DNA from: an uncultured Pseudomonadota bacterium
GTDB taxonomy: Bacteria; Pseudomonadota; Gammaproteobacteria; Burkholderiales; JALYOK01
Length of the DNA: 64,000 bases
Direction of reading: 5' to 3'
NCBI GenBank assembly: GCA_902826775.1
Contig: CADEHE010000017.1
Coordinates: 1-64,000 of the forward strand
Part shown: positions 35,336 to 44,891 of the stretch, piece by piece
How the letters are laid out: every line of letters starts with the position of its first letter
How positions within the stretch are numbered: position 1 is the first letter of the stretch
Notes under the pieces: model-generated
What the model saw: the letters and a program-made list of their open reading frames with translations, nothing else
Database searches by the model: none
Told to the model about the DNA's origin: nothing
Translations under genes and position numbers: made by a program

Positions 35336-36793
35336 ATGCCTATTGAAGACCGCCTCTATGGCCTACTGAAGTACTACACGCCGGCCCCGCAATGGGTCAA
35401 ATCGGCGGTTGGGCATGCGTACTCAAGTTTGCCCGCCAGCTGGCGTTACGGCCAGGCGTATCGCACGTTCTCCGAAGAATTGGCGCTCAACGATTCGGTA
35501 TCGATCCGGCGCCGCTGGCGTGACAAACTGCAGACAACGCTTGAGTGGGCTCTGCATACGGTGCCGGCGTACCAAAAGCATCAAAACTTGATTGCGAACT
35601 TAGATGACCCCCTGGAAGTGCTAGAACGCTTGCCTCTTCTAGAGAAGAGCGCAATTAAGTCCGAGCCCTCTCGTTTTGTGTCCAGCGCGCTTGCCGGAAA
35701 AGCGCAGCTAACCACCTTCACTGGGGGGTCGACGTCGCAGCCGATGCAAATTCATTTGGAGCGCTTTGTGTCGCGCTCCAAGGATTTTGCTTACAACGGT
35801 GCCTTTGATCGCATAGCGGGAATCGGGCCTAGCGACGTCATCCTTGCTTTGCGAGGCCGGTCGGTGGCGAGCGCGACCAAAGCGACGGGCGAGCTGTGGA
35901 TGTTCGATCCGATCAAACGTTACTTTCACCTGAGTTCGGATCACTTAGAGCCAGTGTACATGCCGCGCTACATCGATGCGCTGCGTCGTTGGAAGCCAAC
36001 GTTTGTGCACGCGTTTCCCTCAGCAATCTATCCGCTCGCACGATGGCTTGCCGATCACCCCGCCCCCGAAGTTACACAGCGCATTCGTGCGATTCAGCTC
36101 TTCTCTGAGAATGTGTACGATTACCAGGTGGATCTATTGGAGCGCGTGTTTCGCTGCCCAGTGTTGCTGGACTACGGCCTTTCCGAGCGCACTGCCAAGG
36201 CGGTATCGCGACCGCGCGACAAACGCTACTTCTTTTGGCCGCTGTACGGGCATGTGGAGCTGATCGACTTGGCCGGCCAGCCGGTCAAAGAGCCTGGGCG
36301 CACCGGCGAATTGGTGACTACGGCCTTTGACAATCGCGCAATGCCACTAATCCGCTACCGCACCGGCGATCTCGCCACATTGAGCGGCAAGCCTAACGAA
36401 ATATTCCCAGGCTTTCTCGCAGTTGATCGAATTGAGGGGCGTTTGCAGGAGTTTATTGTTTGCCGCGATAGCCGGTTGGTTTCGATTACAACTATCGGCG
36501 TGGCACACCTTGACGCACTCGCGTTCGCAAAGTATATGCAATTCGAACAACGCACGCCTGGACAGGTTGTGCTAAAGGTCGTCAGTGATACCGAGTTGGA
36601 CCGGCGCGTCGTCTCGCGCGTTGAGGAGGCCATCGAGCAAAAGATGCAGGGTGGCTGCAGCGTTCACGTGGTTCGAGTGGACGCTATCCAGCGAACCCCG
36701 CGCGGTAAGCTCCCGCTCATCGTTCAGCATATCGATATTCGTCGATTCCTTGGTTCGGCCGACATTTGTTTGCACCAAGAAGCTGCTGCCTGA
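35336..36793 (+). CDS. Phenylacetate-CoA ligase-like (CapK) adenylating protein
   Basis: A 485-residue member of the CapK branch of the AMP-binding superfamily: RRRWRDKLQTTLEWALHTVP, PLLEKSAIKSEPSRF, the phosphate-loop TFTGGSTSQPMQIH, DYGLSERTAKAVSRP, GELVTTAFDNRAMPLIRYRTGD and a C-terminal lid ending TPRGKLPLIV. CapK-like proteins recur in capsule and EPS loci; the carboxylate they activate is unknown. ATG 35336 gives family length; an in-frame ATG at 35219 adds 39 unsupported residues. The roughly 300 bp before it hold nothing else I recognise. Confidence 0.82.
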   Translation: MPIEDRLYGLLKYYTPAPQWVKSAVGHAYSSLPASWRYGQAYRTFSEELALNDSVSIRRRWRDKLQTTLEWALHTVPAYQKHQNLIANLDDPLEVLERLPLLEKSAIKSEPSRFVSSALAGKAQLTTFTGGSTSQPMQIHLERFVSRSKDFAYNGAFDRIAGIGPSDVILALRGRSVASATKATGELWMFDPIKRYFHLSSDHLEPVYMPRYIDALRRWKPTFVHAFPSAIYPLARWLADHPAPEVTQRIRAIQLFSENVYDYQVDLLERVFRCPVLLDYGLSERTAKAVSRPRDKRYFFWPLYGHVELIDLAGQPVKEPGRTGELVTTAFDNRAMPLIRYRTGDLATLSGKPNEIFPGFLAVDRIEGRLQEFIVCRDSRLVSITTIGVAHLDALAFAKYMQFEQRTPGQVVLKVVSDTELDRRVVSRVEEAIEQKMQGGCSVHVVRVDAIQRTPRGKLPLIVQHIDIRRFLGSADICLHQEAAA

Positions 36794-36812
36794 CTGTCCT
36801 GGCAGCGACCTG

Positions 36813-37943
36813 ATGTCCGCGCTGCTTCCTGAGGTCAGCCCCTCGGCACAGGCATTGCATAGGCTGCTAGGCGCTCGCATTATCGTGATGCTTGGCCCCA
36901 GCCTCGAAGCAAAGGGAGGTATGGCGGCTGTTGCGCGAAATTGGGCGGAGGCGGGGTTCTTTGCGCGGTGGAGAATCCACTATATTCCCACTTATCGCGA
37001 AGCGGGCACGAGCGTCAAACTTTTGGTCGCGCTCGCGGCCTTCTGGCGGTTGGCTGGGCTGCTGATCATACGGCGGGCTGCTTTGGTGCATGTGCACGCA
37101 GCTTCGCGCATGAGCTTCTGGCGCAAAGCACCGCTTATCGCGCTCGCTCAGCTCGGGCGTGTGCCAGTTATTGTGCACATACATGGAGGCAACTTCGCTG
37201 AGTTCTACACGCGCGATTGCAGCTCCATGCAGCGTTGGTGGATACGCAAACTAACCGGGCGGTCGGATCGCGTGCTGGCTTTATCGGAATACTGGCGCGA
37301 GCAGTTCAGCGCTTTCTGTGAGCCGCGGCGCATCACGGTGGCGCCCAATTTCGTCGTCGCTCCGCCCGAGGAGCCGGGCGTAGAGAGGAACTTGTTTCAG
37401 ATTTTGTTCCTTGGGCAAATCAGCGCGGCAAAAGGACTGCGGGAGCTGCTGCAAGCGTTGTCGCTGCTGCGGAGGGAGTTCCCGGCGCTGCGCTTGGTCT
37501 GCGCTGGAACTGGAGATTTCGGCCAAGCGCGTAGGTGGGCAGCGGAATTTGGCGTTGCCGATGCGGCCGAGTTGGTGGGGTGGGTCGGCCCGCAGCAGAA
37601 GTGGCAATTGCTTCGTGCCAGCGGCCTGTTTGTGCTCCCCTCGCACGCAGAGGCAATGCCCGTTGCTTTGCTTGAAGCCATGGCGATGGGCGCGCCAAGC
37701 GTAGCTACACGCGTGGGATCCGTTCCGGAAGTATTGCAGGATGAGGTGAACGGATTGTTGGTTGAACCGCGCGACGTGCAGGGCTTGGTCCATGCGTGCA
37801 GGCGTTTGCTCTCTCAGCCTGAGTGGGCACTTCGACTCGGTGGCGAGGCGCGAAGCCGCGTGGCTCGACTCTACTCGCCACAGCGTTGCCTGCGCTTGCT
37901 AGACGAACTCTACAGAGAAATCTTGTGTGCGCAAAGCCGGTGA
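36813..37943 (+). CDS. Glycosyltransferase family 4
   Basis: A 376-residue GT-B glycosyltransferase. The N-terminal half has MLGPSLEAKGGMAAVARNW and ALVHVHAASRMSFWRK; the donor domain has ILFLGQISAAKGLRELLQAL, GWVGPQQKWQLL and the EX7E region SHAEAMPVALLEAMAMGAP. ATG 36813 is 20 bp past the CapK stop; ATG 36888 is an alternative. It is the last + strand gene of the continuous EPS biosynthesis run and is followed directly by the palindromic element. Confidence 0.9.
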   Translation: MSALLPEVSPSAQALHRLLGARIIVMLGPSLEAKGGMAAVARNWAEAGFFARWRIHYIPTYREAGTSVKLLVALAAFWRLAGLLIIRRAALVHVHAASRMSFWRKAPLIALAQLGRVPVIVHIHGGNFAEFYTRDCSSMQRWWIRKLTGRSDRVLALSEYWREQFSAFCEPRRITVAPNFVVAPPEEPGVERNLFQILFLGQISAAKGLRELLQALSLLRREFPALRLVCAGTGDFGQARRWAAEFGVADAAELVGWVGPQQKWQLLRASGLFVLPSHAEAMPVALLEAMAMGAPSVATRVGSVPEVLQDEVNGLLVEPRDVQGLVHACRRLLSQPEWALRLGGEARSRVARLYSPQRCLRLLDELYREILCAQSR

Positions 37944-37960
37944 GCGCGCGGAATGAAGTT

Positions 37961-38157
37961 GCTAGTGTAGTGCTTCGCTCTTGATGGCACTTATGCTTGG
38001 AACATGCGCAGCAGTCAAACTTAGCAAAAGTGGCGAAAATCAAGCCAAACAAGGCGCAAAGCGCAGCGAGGTTGTACACCTCGCGAGCATTTGCAACGCA
38101 GGATGGCTTGATTTCTCGGCAGCTTTTGTGCCGTTAAGAGCGAAGCACTACACTAGC
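37961..38157. repeat. 197-bp imperfect palindromic element
   Basis: Outer arms 37961-37990 and 38128-38157 are 30 bp each and match as inverted repeats at about 27 positions. Pairing continues inward (AAATCAAGCCA arm pair near 38040 and 38105) to a central hairpin GCGAGG/CCTCGC around TTGTACA near 38070-38090. The left arm has about 35 extra bases with no partner. It sits between a + and a - strand gene, and its right arm runs 5 bp into the stop region of the - strand gene. It could be a MITE-like insertion or a very large bidirectional terminator. Confidence 0.75.
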
Positions 38158-38968
38158 TGCGTGCTTTCTCGGGCTGCGGCGCGGGAGTCGCCACGCCTGG
38201 TTGACCAAACAAAGCCTTCGCAAGTAGCCAAAAGAAGAGCAGATCATCGACGAAGTAACGGCGAAACATGCGGCGCGGTTCTTGGAGAAAGCGATAAAAC
38301 CACTCCAAACCGCTGCGCTGCATCCAAACGGGGGCGCGTTTGGTGAGTCCCGCGAACACATCGAAGGAGCCGCCCACCCCCATTGCAAACGGCACGCGCA
38401 GCAAATCGCGATGGCGTGCGAGGAATTCTTCTTTTTTCGGCGAGCTGATGGCGACAAAGAGGATGTCGGGTTTCGCCAAAGCAATATTGCGCGCGACCTC
38501 GGTTTCCTCACTCTTGGACCAGTACCCGTTGCGAAATCCGCAGACCGCCAAGCTTGGATGCAACGCTTGCGCTTTTTCGATGACTTGCGTTAGTACTTCT
38601 TCCTTAGCGCCAAGAAAGTACACCCGCCAGCCGATATTCGCAGCGCGTTCGAGTAGGCGTTCAAACAAATCGATGCCGGCGACACGCTCTTTCAGACCGC
38701 GCCCCAGCAAGCGCGACGCCCAAACGACCGGCATGCCGTCTACGTTGATGAGGTCGCACTGGTTAACGATGTCGCGCAACTTGTCGTCGCGGTGTGCCTT
38801 GACGATCTTGTCGACATTGACGACGACATGCTGATGCGGCCGTCCGCTCTCGATAAATTTGCCGACTTCGTGCAGCGTCTCTTCCATGGTGAGGTTGTCT
38901 ATAAGACAGCCCAACACTTCCACGCGTTGCTCTGTGCCGAACGTTACAGCATCCATTACCGTTGCCAT
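38153..38968 (-). CDS. WecG/TagA/CpsF family glycosyltransferase
   Basis: About 271 residues, GT26 family. Recognisable segments: GCLIDNLTMEETL, VVVNVDKIVKAHRD, DLINVDGMPVVWASRLLG, RVYFLGAKEEV, GFRNGYW, ILFVAISSPKKEEFLARH and GVGGSFDVFAGLTKRAP. Family members transfer N-acetylmannosamine(uronic acid) to an undecaprenyl-linked GlcNAc, consistent with wecB in the same window supplying UDP-ManNAc. Opposite strand to the main operon. ATG 38968 or GTG 38974 is the start. Its stop lies in the palindrome arm. Confidence 0.9.
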   Translation of the reverse strand: MATVMDAVTFGTEQRVEVLGCLIDNLTMEETLHEVGKFIESGRPHQHVVVNVDKIVKAHRDDKLRDIVNQCDLINVDGMPVVWASRLLGRGLKERVAGIDLFERLLERAANIGWRVYFLGAKEEVLTQVIEKAQALHPSLAVCGFRNGYWSKSEETEVARNIALAKPDILFVAISSPKKEEFLARHRDLLRVPFAMGVGGSFDVFAGLTKRAPVWMQRSGLEWFYRFLQEPRRMFRRYFVDDLLFFWLLAKALFGQPGVATPAPQPEKARS

Positions 38969-39186
38969 ATTCACTCATCTCGTCATTACGCTTTAGCATG
39001 GTGAGGCCCGGGTGTGACATCAAGGTGTTGCTAACACCGTAGATGAATAGTCCGTTTGGGCCGCAGCTCCGCGTCTCTTGACATCGCGTTGTCACAATTT
39101 GCGGATATAGCCAATTGGCAACATATGCGAAACAACACCGCCGTGCGGTACCGGGGCAAGCAGGCTAGTAAATGGGGCAGAAGTAG

Positions 39187-41172
39187 ATGCGTGTTCTTGC
39201 GAAGGTGATGGTTTTGTGTGGCAGCGTTATGACGTTGCAAGCATGTTCAATTCGGCATGGCGGCGAGCATGGGCACAGTCATCCTGAATCCGTTGCCGTA
39301 GAGCGGCGTGCGGTTGCGCGTCATGTAGATGCCGCTCAGTTGCGGACTTTCGGCGGCCCGCTTGCAGCAGCAGCCTTTTTGGAGCGCGTCCGGCAGTCGC
39401 GCAGCGCGGCTGCGGACGCACTGCATCAGCGCGTTGCCGCTATGGCCCCAAGGCCCGCGCTCAATGAGCCTGATGCGCCGAGCTACCGGGAAGACACGCG
39501 AACCAAGACTTTGCGCTTGTTGGCGCTGCCAGCGCAGACACTGCCGCATACGCGCGCAATGACCGAAGCGGCGTTCGATTGGCTGCTGACGCGTGACCCG
39601 GCTTCGCTTGAGAAGGCTCGTTGGCGCGCGAAACAAATTGCGACATGGAGTCCGACTGGAGCGACGAGCTACGCCGCCCAGCCACAGGTTTCGCGTGATA
39701 TCGCCTTTGCCTTGGCACGCGTCTATGATTGGCTCTACAGTGAACTTTCGCTTGAGGAGCGCGCGGCGCTTTACACAGCTATCGCTTTGCGTTGGCAGCA
39801 GATGGTGCGTGACTTTACCTCGGAGAGTGGGGAAATCACTCATCGGCCGGAAGATTTATTGCAGTGGAATAACTTAGGAATTACTTGTGCGATTGCTGCG
39901 CTCATGCAGGGCGACCAGCAACTGGGAAACACAAAGCTGGACGCTCTGCTGCCGCTCTATTTGGAGGCTTTTGGTAGATGGACCGGCGCTGACGGCGGAT
40001 TTGCGCCGGGCACATCCTATGCGCTTTCGGTTTTGGAGTTGCAGCTGCCGATTTGGGACACGCTGCGCGCTGCCACAGGTGTTGATGTGTATCAGCACCC
40101 ATGGGTGAGCAATCTACCGGCATTTATGCTTCAGTTTCTCCCCAACGCGAAGGCAACGCATGCTTTCGGCGACGGCGCAGAATCAGTGGCGAACGCCCCG
40201 CTACTTTACGCGCTCGCATCGCGCTCGGCCCTGCCTGCGGTGCGCGCCGCCTATCTGCCAAACCTTGCGGTGCAGAACCAGTCGTTTTTGTTCTCGCTGG
40301 CCGCTCCCTTTGTTGATGAGGCAGGAACGCAGGCGCCTGCCTCAAGTGCATACTTTGCATCGGTTGGCTGGGCGAGTCTGCGCAGCGCCTCGACTGCGGA
40401 GCCGCGTGTCGCGCTGCACTTCAAGAGCAGCCCGTTCGGATCCGGCACGCACAGTCACGCCGATCAGAATAGTTTCACGCTACAAATCAACAACAAGCCG
40501 GTTCTACTGGATAGCGGCTACTACGATTGGTGGGGCTCGCCGCATTGGCTGCAGTGGTATGCGCAGACGCGCGCACACAACGCCATTACCTACAACGGTG
40601 GTATTGGCCAGAGAATCAAAGATGCCTCGGCTGCTGGCCGCGTCGTTGCCTTCGCTGACCATGACTCGTCTGTTTATGTAAGCGGCGACGCCACTGCCGC
40701 CTACGATGCGCCGGTGCAGCGCGCGCACCGTGCAATCATCTTTCAACGACCGGGGACGTTGGCAACGATCGATCACGTTGCCGCCGATCGCCCCCTGCGT
40801 TGGGAGTGGAACCTGCACACGCGGCAACCGCTGCAGCGCATGAGCAGCCACCGTTTCCGTCTATACGATGAGCAGGCGAAGGCTGGCGTGTGTCTCGATA
40901 TCATCGAGCCGGCCGAGTTCGATTTCGTTCAGAGCGATCGCTTTACCGCGCCGCCTGATCCCAGTGCGCTACGGCCGCCCCAGTGGCATGCGGTACTCTC
41001 GATCAAGTCAGCGGCTGCGACTGCAACATTCGTTGTTGGCATGAGTATTGACTGCAATGCGAGTGCAGCACCGGTTCGATCGCGTCCGGAAGGTGAAAAT
41101 CTTGTTGTCGAAGTTGGGTCCGAGCGCTTCCGTCTCCTAACGGACGCGAGGGTAGTGAGGGAGATCCCATGA
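39187..41172 (+). CDS. Heparinase II/III-like polysaccharide lyase, lipoprotein
   Basis: A 661-residue predicted lipoprotein (lipobox LQAC after a short hydrophobic stretch). An alpha-helical toroid half (RDIAFALARVYDWLYSELS, WNNLGITCAIAALMQGD) is followed by the heparinase II/III beta-sandwich: FGSGTHSHADQNSFTLQIN with the catalytic-region His residues, LLDSGYYDWWGSPHWLQWY and RAHNAITYNG. Such lyases cleave uronic-acid polysaccharides by beta-elimination. Beside an EPS locus it may trim or recycle the self-made polymer. Preceded by about 210 bp divergent from the WecG-type gene. Confidence 0.87.
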   Translation: MRVLAKVMVLCGSVMTLQACSIRHGGEHGHSHPESVAVERRAVARHVDAAQLRTFGGPLAAAAFLERVRQSRSAAADALHQRVAAMAPRPALNEPDAPSYREDTRTKTLRLLALPAQTLPHTRAMTEAAFDWLLTRDPASLEKARWRAKQIATWSPTGATSYAAQPQVSRDIAFALARVYDWLYSELSLEERAALYTAIALRWQQMVRDFTSESGEITHRPEDLLQWNNLGITCAIAALMQGDQQLGNTKLDALLPLYLEAFGRWTGADGGFAPGTSYALSVLELQLPIWDTLRAATGVDVYQHPWVSNLPAFMLQFLPNAKATHAFGDGAESVANAPLLYALASRSALPAVRAAYLPNLAVQNQSFLFSLAAPFVDEAGTQAPASSAYFASVGWASLRSASTAEPRVALHFKSSPFGSGTHSHADQNSFTLQINNKPVLLDSGYYDWWGSPHWLQWYAQTRAHNAITYNGGIGQRIKDASAAGRVVAFADHDSSVYVSGDATAAYDAPVQRAHRAIIFQRPGTLATIDHVAADRPLRWEWNLHTRQPLQRMSSHRFRLYDEQAKAGVCLDIIEPAEFDFVQSDRFTAPPDPSALRPPQWHAVLSIKSAAATATFVVGMSIDCNASAAPVRSRPEGENLVVEVGSERFRLLTDARVVREIP

Positions 41173-41292
41173 GGCGCGCAGCGGTGCCGGCCAGATTGCT
41201 TAGCGGCGTGAGCGAGGGAGGTCACGTTGCTGTCAAATTGCAAGAGTAGCGTCAGCGACCAGTCCTCCCGGCCGCAAGAAAGGAAGCGCAAG

Positions 41293-42882
41293 ATGCCCAG
41301 TTCCAAGTCACAGTGGTCACTGACCGAGCGACGCCGCTTTCTTAGGAGCGTTTGGAGCGGCGTGGGCGCTAGCGTGTCGCTCGCCTTGCTGCCTGGCCGC
41401 GAGTTGTTGGCGGCGCCGAAAGTGGGTGCCAACCCGTTTACGCTCGGCATCGCCTCTGGTGATCCAACCGATGACGGGATCGTTCTGTGGACGCGGCTGG
41501 CTCCGGTGCCGTCTGAGCCAGAAAGTTTGGGACAAAGTGTGATACCCGTGCGTTGGCGCGTGGCCAAGGATGCCGGCATGCATCAGGTGATGGCCAGCGG
41601 CATTGCAGCGGCGCATCCGGCGCTGGCGCATTCGGTGCATGTCGAAGTTCGCGGCTTGCGGCCGGCGCAGGATTACTTCTATCAATTCAGCGTGCGCGGC
41701 GAAGAGAGCGCCATCGGACATTTTCGCACCGCGCCGCGCGAGCATGAAATGTTGCGCGAGCTGCGCTTCGCGTTCGTGACCTGTCAAGACTGGCCGAGCG
41801 GTTACTACACCGCGTACCGCGATATGCTGCGGAGCGACCTTGATCTGGTGCTGCATCTCGGCGACTACACCTACGAATATCGCATTGACGGCACTTCGCG
41901 CCGCGGCAGCAGTGTGCCGGCGGGTTTTGAAGCCGAGACTATCGACCTGCGCACCTACCGCCTGCGTCACACCCTGTACAAGCTCGACGCCGATCTGCAG
42001 GCCGCGCACGCAAAGTTTCCGTTCGCTGTTATCTGGGACGATCACGAAGTCGCCAATGACTACTCTGGAAGCGCGCCGGAGTTTGCTGCGCCGTCGCCCG
42101 AGTTCTTAGCGCGCCGCGCCGCAGCCTATCAAGCGTATTACGAGCACATGCCGATTCGGTTTGCCGCCGCGTCCAAGCCGCGTGCAGAGCTGCGAATCTA
42201 TCGCGGCTTGCGGTACGGGCGGCTTGCGGAGTTTTTCATGCTCGATGATCGCCAGTATCGCAGCGACAATCCTTGCGGGGACGGCGAGGCATTGCGGTGC
42301 GACGCTGCCAATAACGGCGACTACACTATGCTTGGGCGCGAGCAGGAACGTTGGCTTGCACGCCGTTTCGAGCGCTCGCACGCACGCTGGAACGTCATCG
42401 GCCAGCAGTTGCTCATGGCCGAGTTGGAACACGCGACCACACAACCGAATTGGTATTGGAACGACGCTTGGGACGGCTATCCGCTCGCGCGCAAGAGACT
42501 GCTGCAAGAAGTAGTGGGCTCGAAACTGGCCAACCCAGTCGTGCTGACCGGCGATTGGCATTCGACTTTTGTCAATGACTTGAAAGTCGATTTCAAGGAT
42601 CCGAACGCGGCGACCGTTGCGACGGAATTCGTTACCCCCGCGATCACGACCGGCGGCGACGGTACTCCATACGGGCCATACTACTCGCCGATGATTCCGT
42701 TCAATCCGCACATCAAGTACTACGAAGGCGATCGGCGCGGTTACTTTAATGCCACAGTTACGGAAAAGTACATGCGCTTCGATCTACGTTTTGTCACCAG
42801 CGTAGAAAGCCCAGGAGGAACGGGCTACGCCGAGCGATCCTGGGTAGTTGAAGGCGGCCGGGCAGGGGCGCAACCCGCGTAG
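41293..42882 (+). CDS. Alkaline phosphatase D family protein (PhoD)
   Basis: A 529-residue protein exported by Tat: RRRFLRSVWSG then a hydrophobic segment to LLAAP. The PhoD N-terminal domain (NPFTLGIASGDPTDDGIVLWTRL) and the metallophosphatase domain follow with the metal ligands in AFVTCQDWPSGYY, VLHLGDYTYEY, VIWDDHEVANDY, QQLLMAEL and LTGDWHSTF. PhoD hydrolyses phosphomono- and diesters with Ca and Fe in the periplasm or outside. ATG 41293 follows AGGAAG. It fits the phosphorus theme of the region. Confidence 0.93.
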   Translation: MPSSKSQWSLTERRRFLRSVWSGVGASVSLALLPGRELLAAPKVGANPFTLGIASGDPTDDGIVLWTRLAPVPSEPESLGQSVIPVRWRVAKDAGMHQVMASGIAAAHPALAHSVHVEVRGLRPAQDYFYQFSVRGEESAIGHFRTAPREHEMLRELRFAFVTCQDWPSGYYTAYRDMLRSDLDLVLHLGDYTYEYRIDGTSRRGSSVPAGFEAETIDLRTYRLRHTLYKLDADLQAAHAKFPFAVIWDDHEVANDYSGSAPEFAAPSPEFLARRAAAYQAYYEHMPIRFAAASKPRAELRIYRGLRYGRLAEFFMLDDRQYRSDNPCGDGEALRCDAANNGDYTMLGREQERWLARRFERSHARWNVIGQQLLMAELEHATTQPNWYWNDAWDGYPLARKRLLQEVVGSKLANPVVLTGDWHSTFVNDLKVDFKDPNAATVATEFVTPAITTGGDGTPYGPYYSPMIPFNPHIKYYEGDRRGYFNATVTEKYMRFDLRFVTSVESPGGTGYAERSWVVEGGRAGAQPA

Positions 42883-43106
42883 GCACGCAAACTCGCTTGC
42901 CCATCGCAACGCCGATGGGGCGAGGCATCCTCGGCTGCTCGAGCCGATGCTGATAGCGCAGGACGCTCCGCAGATCGCGAGATTGCGTGACTGCGTGACG
43001 ACCTTCGATGGAAGGGAAACAGTTATTTTCAACTGTGACATCGGACAACAATTGCACTGTTGCCATATACAACAGTAATATTTTGAAATGTCATCATTCG
43101 ATTGGA

Positions 43107-44237
43107 ATGCAGCAGATGTTTGTCAAATGCGCTCGCGTTAGCACCTTCGTTATCGTAGCCGCTGGTTTCTGGTTAGCCGGTGCATCGCTCGCGCGAGCGG
43201 GCTTGCTATATGAGTACACGTTCGAAGCCCAATGGGGAACTCGGACCCGAGCCGTCAACCACGGCTACGCATCTCCACCCTTTGCACTGGTAGCCAATAT
43301 GCAGCACTACGAGCAGAGCATCGATGCTTCGTCGAATCTGGTGCTGTGGCAGATCTCCGGCACCGCGAAGCCGCCCACTCGATATACCCAAAGCGCCCGC
43401 AGCGGCGTCGCCAGCCTAAAAATGACAACGGCACGAGGCGAACCGCCTGCGCGTCTCGACGAATACGCAAATGCTTGGATCAACCACTCGGTGGACCTAA
43501 ACGATCGAGTGAAGCTCAACTTGCAAGGCGGACATAGCGGGCGCGAAAAGCTATTTGCGCAGGACAAGCCTTACTACTCTGGCTTCAGTTTGCGTGTTGG
43601 CGCATTTTCGGAGCACGATACGGCTCGCGATCAGTGGAACGTGCTACTGGCGTGGAGCAACGCCTCGCACGGCATCAGCGCTCCATTGCTCATTGCGTTA
43701 GGCACGAACGGGAGTGACTGGTTACCCGCAACGGCTACATCGGGCGGCGAAGTGAGGCTCTACGCCTGGGCCAACGCTTTTGACCTTCCGCGTGGAAAAT
43801 GGGAACAGCAACGAGCGAAACTACCGATTGGAACTCAGATGCTCAAACGTGGTTGGTGGTACGACTTCGTCGTGATGACCCGCTTCGGAAGAGGCAGTGT
43901 TACCAATCCGACTGTAAAAATATGGATGAAGGAGTCGGCGCAGAAGTGGGATGCGAACGGCGACGGCGTGTGGCAACAAAACGAACGCCTGGCCTTCACC
44001 CACACCGGCAATCTGGGCGTCGTTAACGCGACGAAAACCTCCCCAACCTATCGCCTGGTTGCGACCCTCTACCGGGATAAGCATACTGAGGGCAATTCTC
44101 AACTCCCCAACCATCGAGACCGACAGCACACCGTTTATTTCGACGAGATACGCATAGGCGACGGCAACAACACTACGACTCCGCGTCAAGAAGTCATGCC
44201 GCGACCAGAGGTAAGAGCAAAGGCAGTTAGCTGGTAG
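43107..44237 (+). CDS. Polysaccharide lyase, heparin lyase I-like
   Basis: A 376-residue secreted protein with signal peptide ending near SLARA. The jelly-roll body matches the heparin lyase I-type family (PF14099) in layout: YSGFSLRVGAFSEHD, QWNVLLAWSN, WWYDFVVMTRFGRG, KIWMKESAQKWDANGDG and late YRLVATLYRD with VYFDEIRIGD. The internal DANGDGVWQQNE looks like a calcium loop. Probably degrades an acidic polysaccharide, perhaps the local EPS. ATG 43107 preferred; the upstream extension of the open frame has no support. Confidence 0.72.
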   Translation: MQQMFVKCARVSTFVIVAAGFWLAGASLARAGLLYEYTFEAQWGTRTRAVNHGYASPPFALVANMQHYEQSIDASSNLVLWQISGTAKPPTRYTQSARSGVASLKMTTARGEPPARLDEYANAWINHSVDLNDRVKLNLQGGHSGREKLFAQDKPYYSGFSLRVGAFSEHDTARDQWNVLLAWSNASHGISAPLLIALGTNGSDWLPATATSGGEVRLYAWANAFDLPRGKWEQQRAKLPIGTQMLKRGWWYDFVVMTRFGRGSVTNPTVKIWMKESAQKWDANGDGVWQQNERLAFTHTGNLGVVNATKTSPTYRLVATLYRDKHTEGNSQLPNHRDRQHTVYFDEIRIGDGNNTTTPRQEVMPRPEVRAKAVSW

Positions 44238-44332
44238 AGAGCCGCCCGCCTAGCCCCTTCGATCTTGCAGAGATCTCCTCAGCGCAAGTGCGCATCGCTT
44301 GCAGATGAGACAAGGATCGTGGGGCTCAGTCT

Positions 44333-44557
44333 TTATTGTTGGGGGTGCGTTTCGATGAACTCAGCGGCAGCGCTCGGCAGCACGGAAGATCGCGCGGTAG
44401 TGTCGGGTTTCGGCGAAGTGCGGAAAGGGAGCCAAACCTCTTCGAAGTTTTGCCGGGAGAATGCATCGACCCCACCACTGATTCCATAAAGCTCAATGCA
44501 GGCGTCGAGTTCTAAGCAGCATTCGCTGTCGAGCTTTTTTTGCGCATCGTTTCGCAT
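44333..44557 (-). CDS. Small hypothetical protein
   Basis: A 74-residue reading frame with a strong SD (TAAGGAG, 9 bp before ATG) and A/T-rich upstream DNA able to hold a promoter. The product has a Cys-containing acidic N-terminal half (LDSECCLELDACIEL) and no signal peptide or membrane helix. No family recognised. Support comes only from the SD and from being alone in a 600-bp gap. Confidence 0.45.
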   Translation of the reverse strand: MRNDAQKKLDSECCLELDACIELYGISGGVDAFSRQNFEEVWLPFRTSPKPDTTARSSVLPSAAAEFIETHPQQ

Positions 44558-44844
44558 ACACGAATTCTCCTTAAGTAACTTAGAGTGAGGCGCAGCCTAA
44601 CACTACTTGCTGAATACGGGAACCGGGGGGCAGTTTGTAGCCAAATTATTGATCAATCCAGCAGAAAGTTTGTGCGTTCAACGCGTTAGTGCAATTGTTC
44701 ACTTACATATACACATGTTATTCACAAAAATAGTGCAAAAAAAGGCGTATCAGTCGGCGCGTAATTTGATGCGGCTTCAGTCCCGTATGTGGATTTCTCA
44801 TTTTTCGACTGACTGACTGCACGCGTCCGAGTGCGAAAAAAATA
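44558..44844. other. A/T-rich intergenic region
   Basis: More A/T rich than its surroundings (TTCACTTACATATACACATG, TTATTCACAAAA). It probably contains the promoter of the small - strand frame at 44557. No gene supported. Confidence 0.4.
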
Positions 44845-44864
44845 CGCGCCGCAGAAGCGGCGCG
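44836..44864 (-). terminator. Intrinsic terminator of GDPD gene
   Basis: Perfect 8-bp stem CGCGCCGC/GCGGCGCG with a 4-nt loop (44845-44864), followed on the minus strand by TATTTTTTT. It lies about 27 bp past the GDPD stop. Confidence 0.92.
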
Positions 44865-44891
44865 AGGTGTTCCGGGGTCCTAGCAGTCGAA

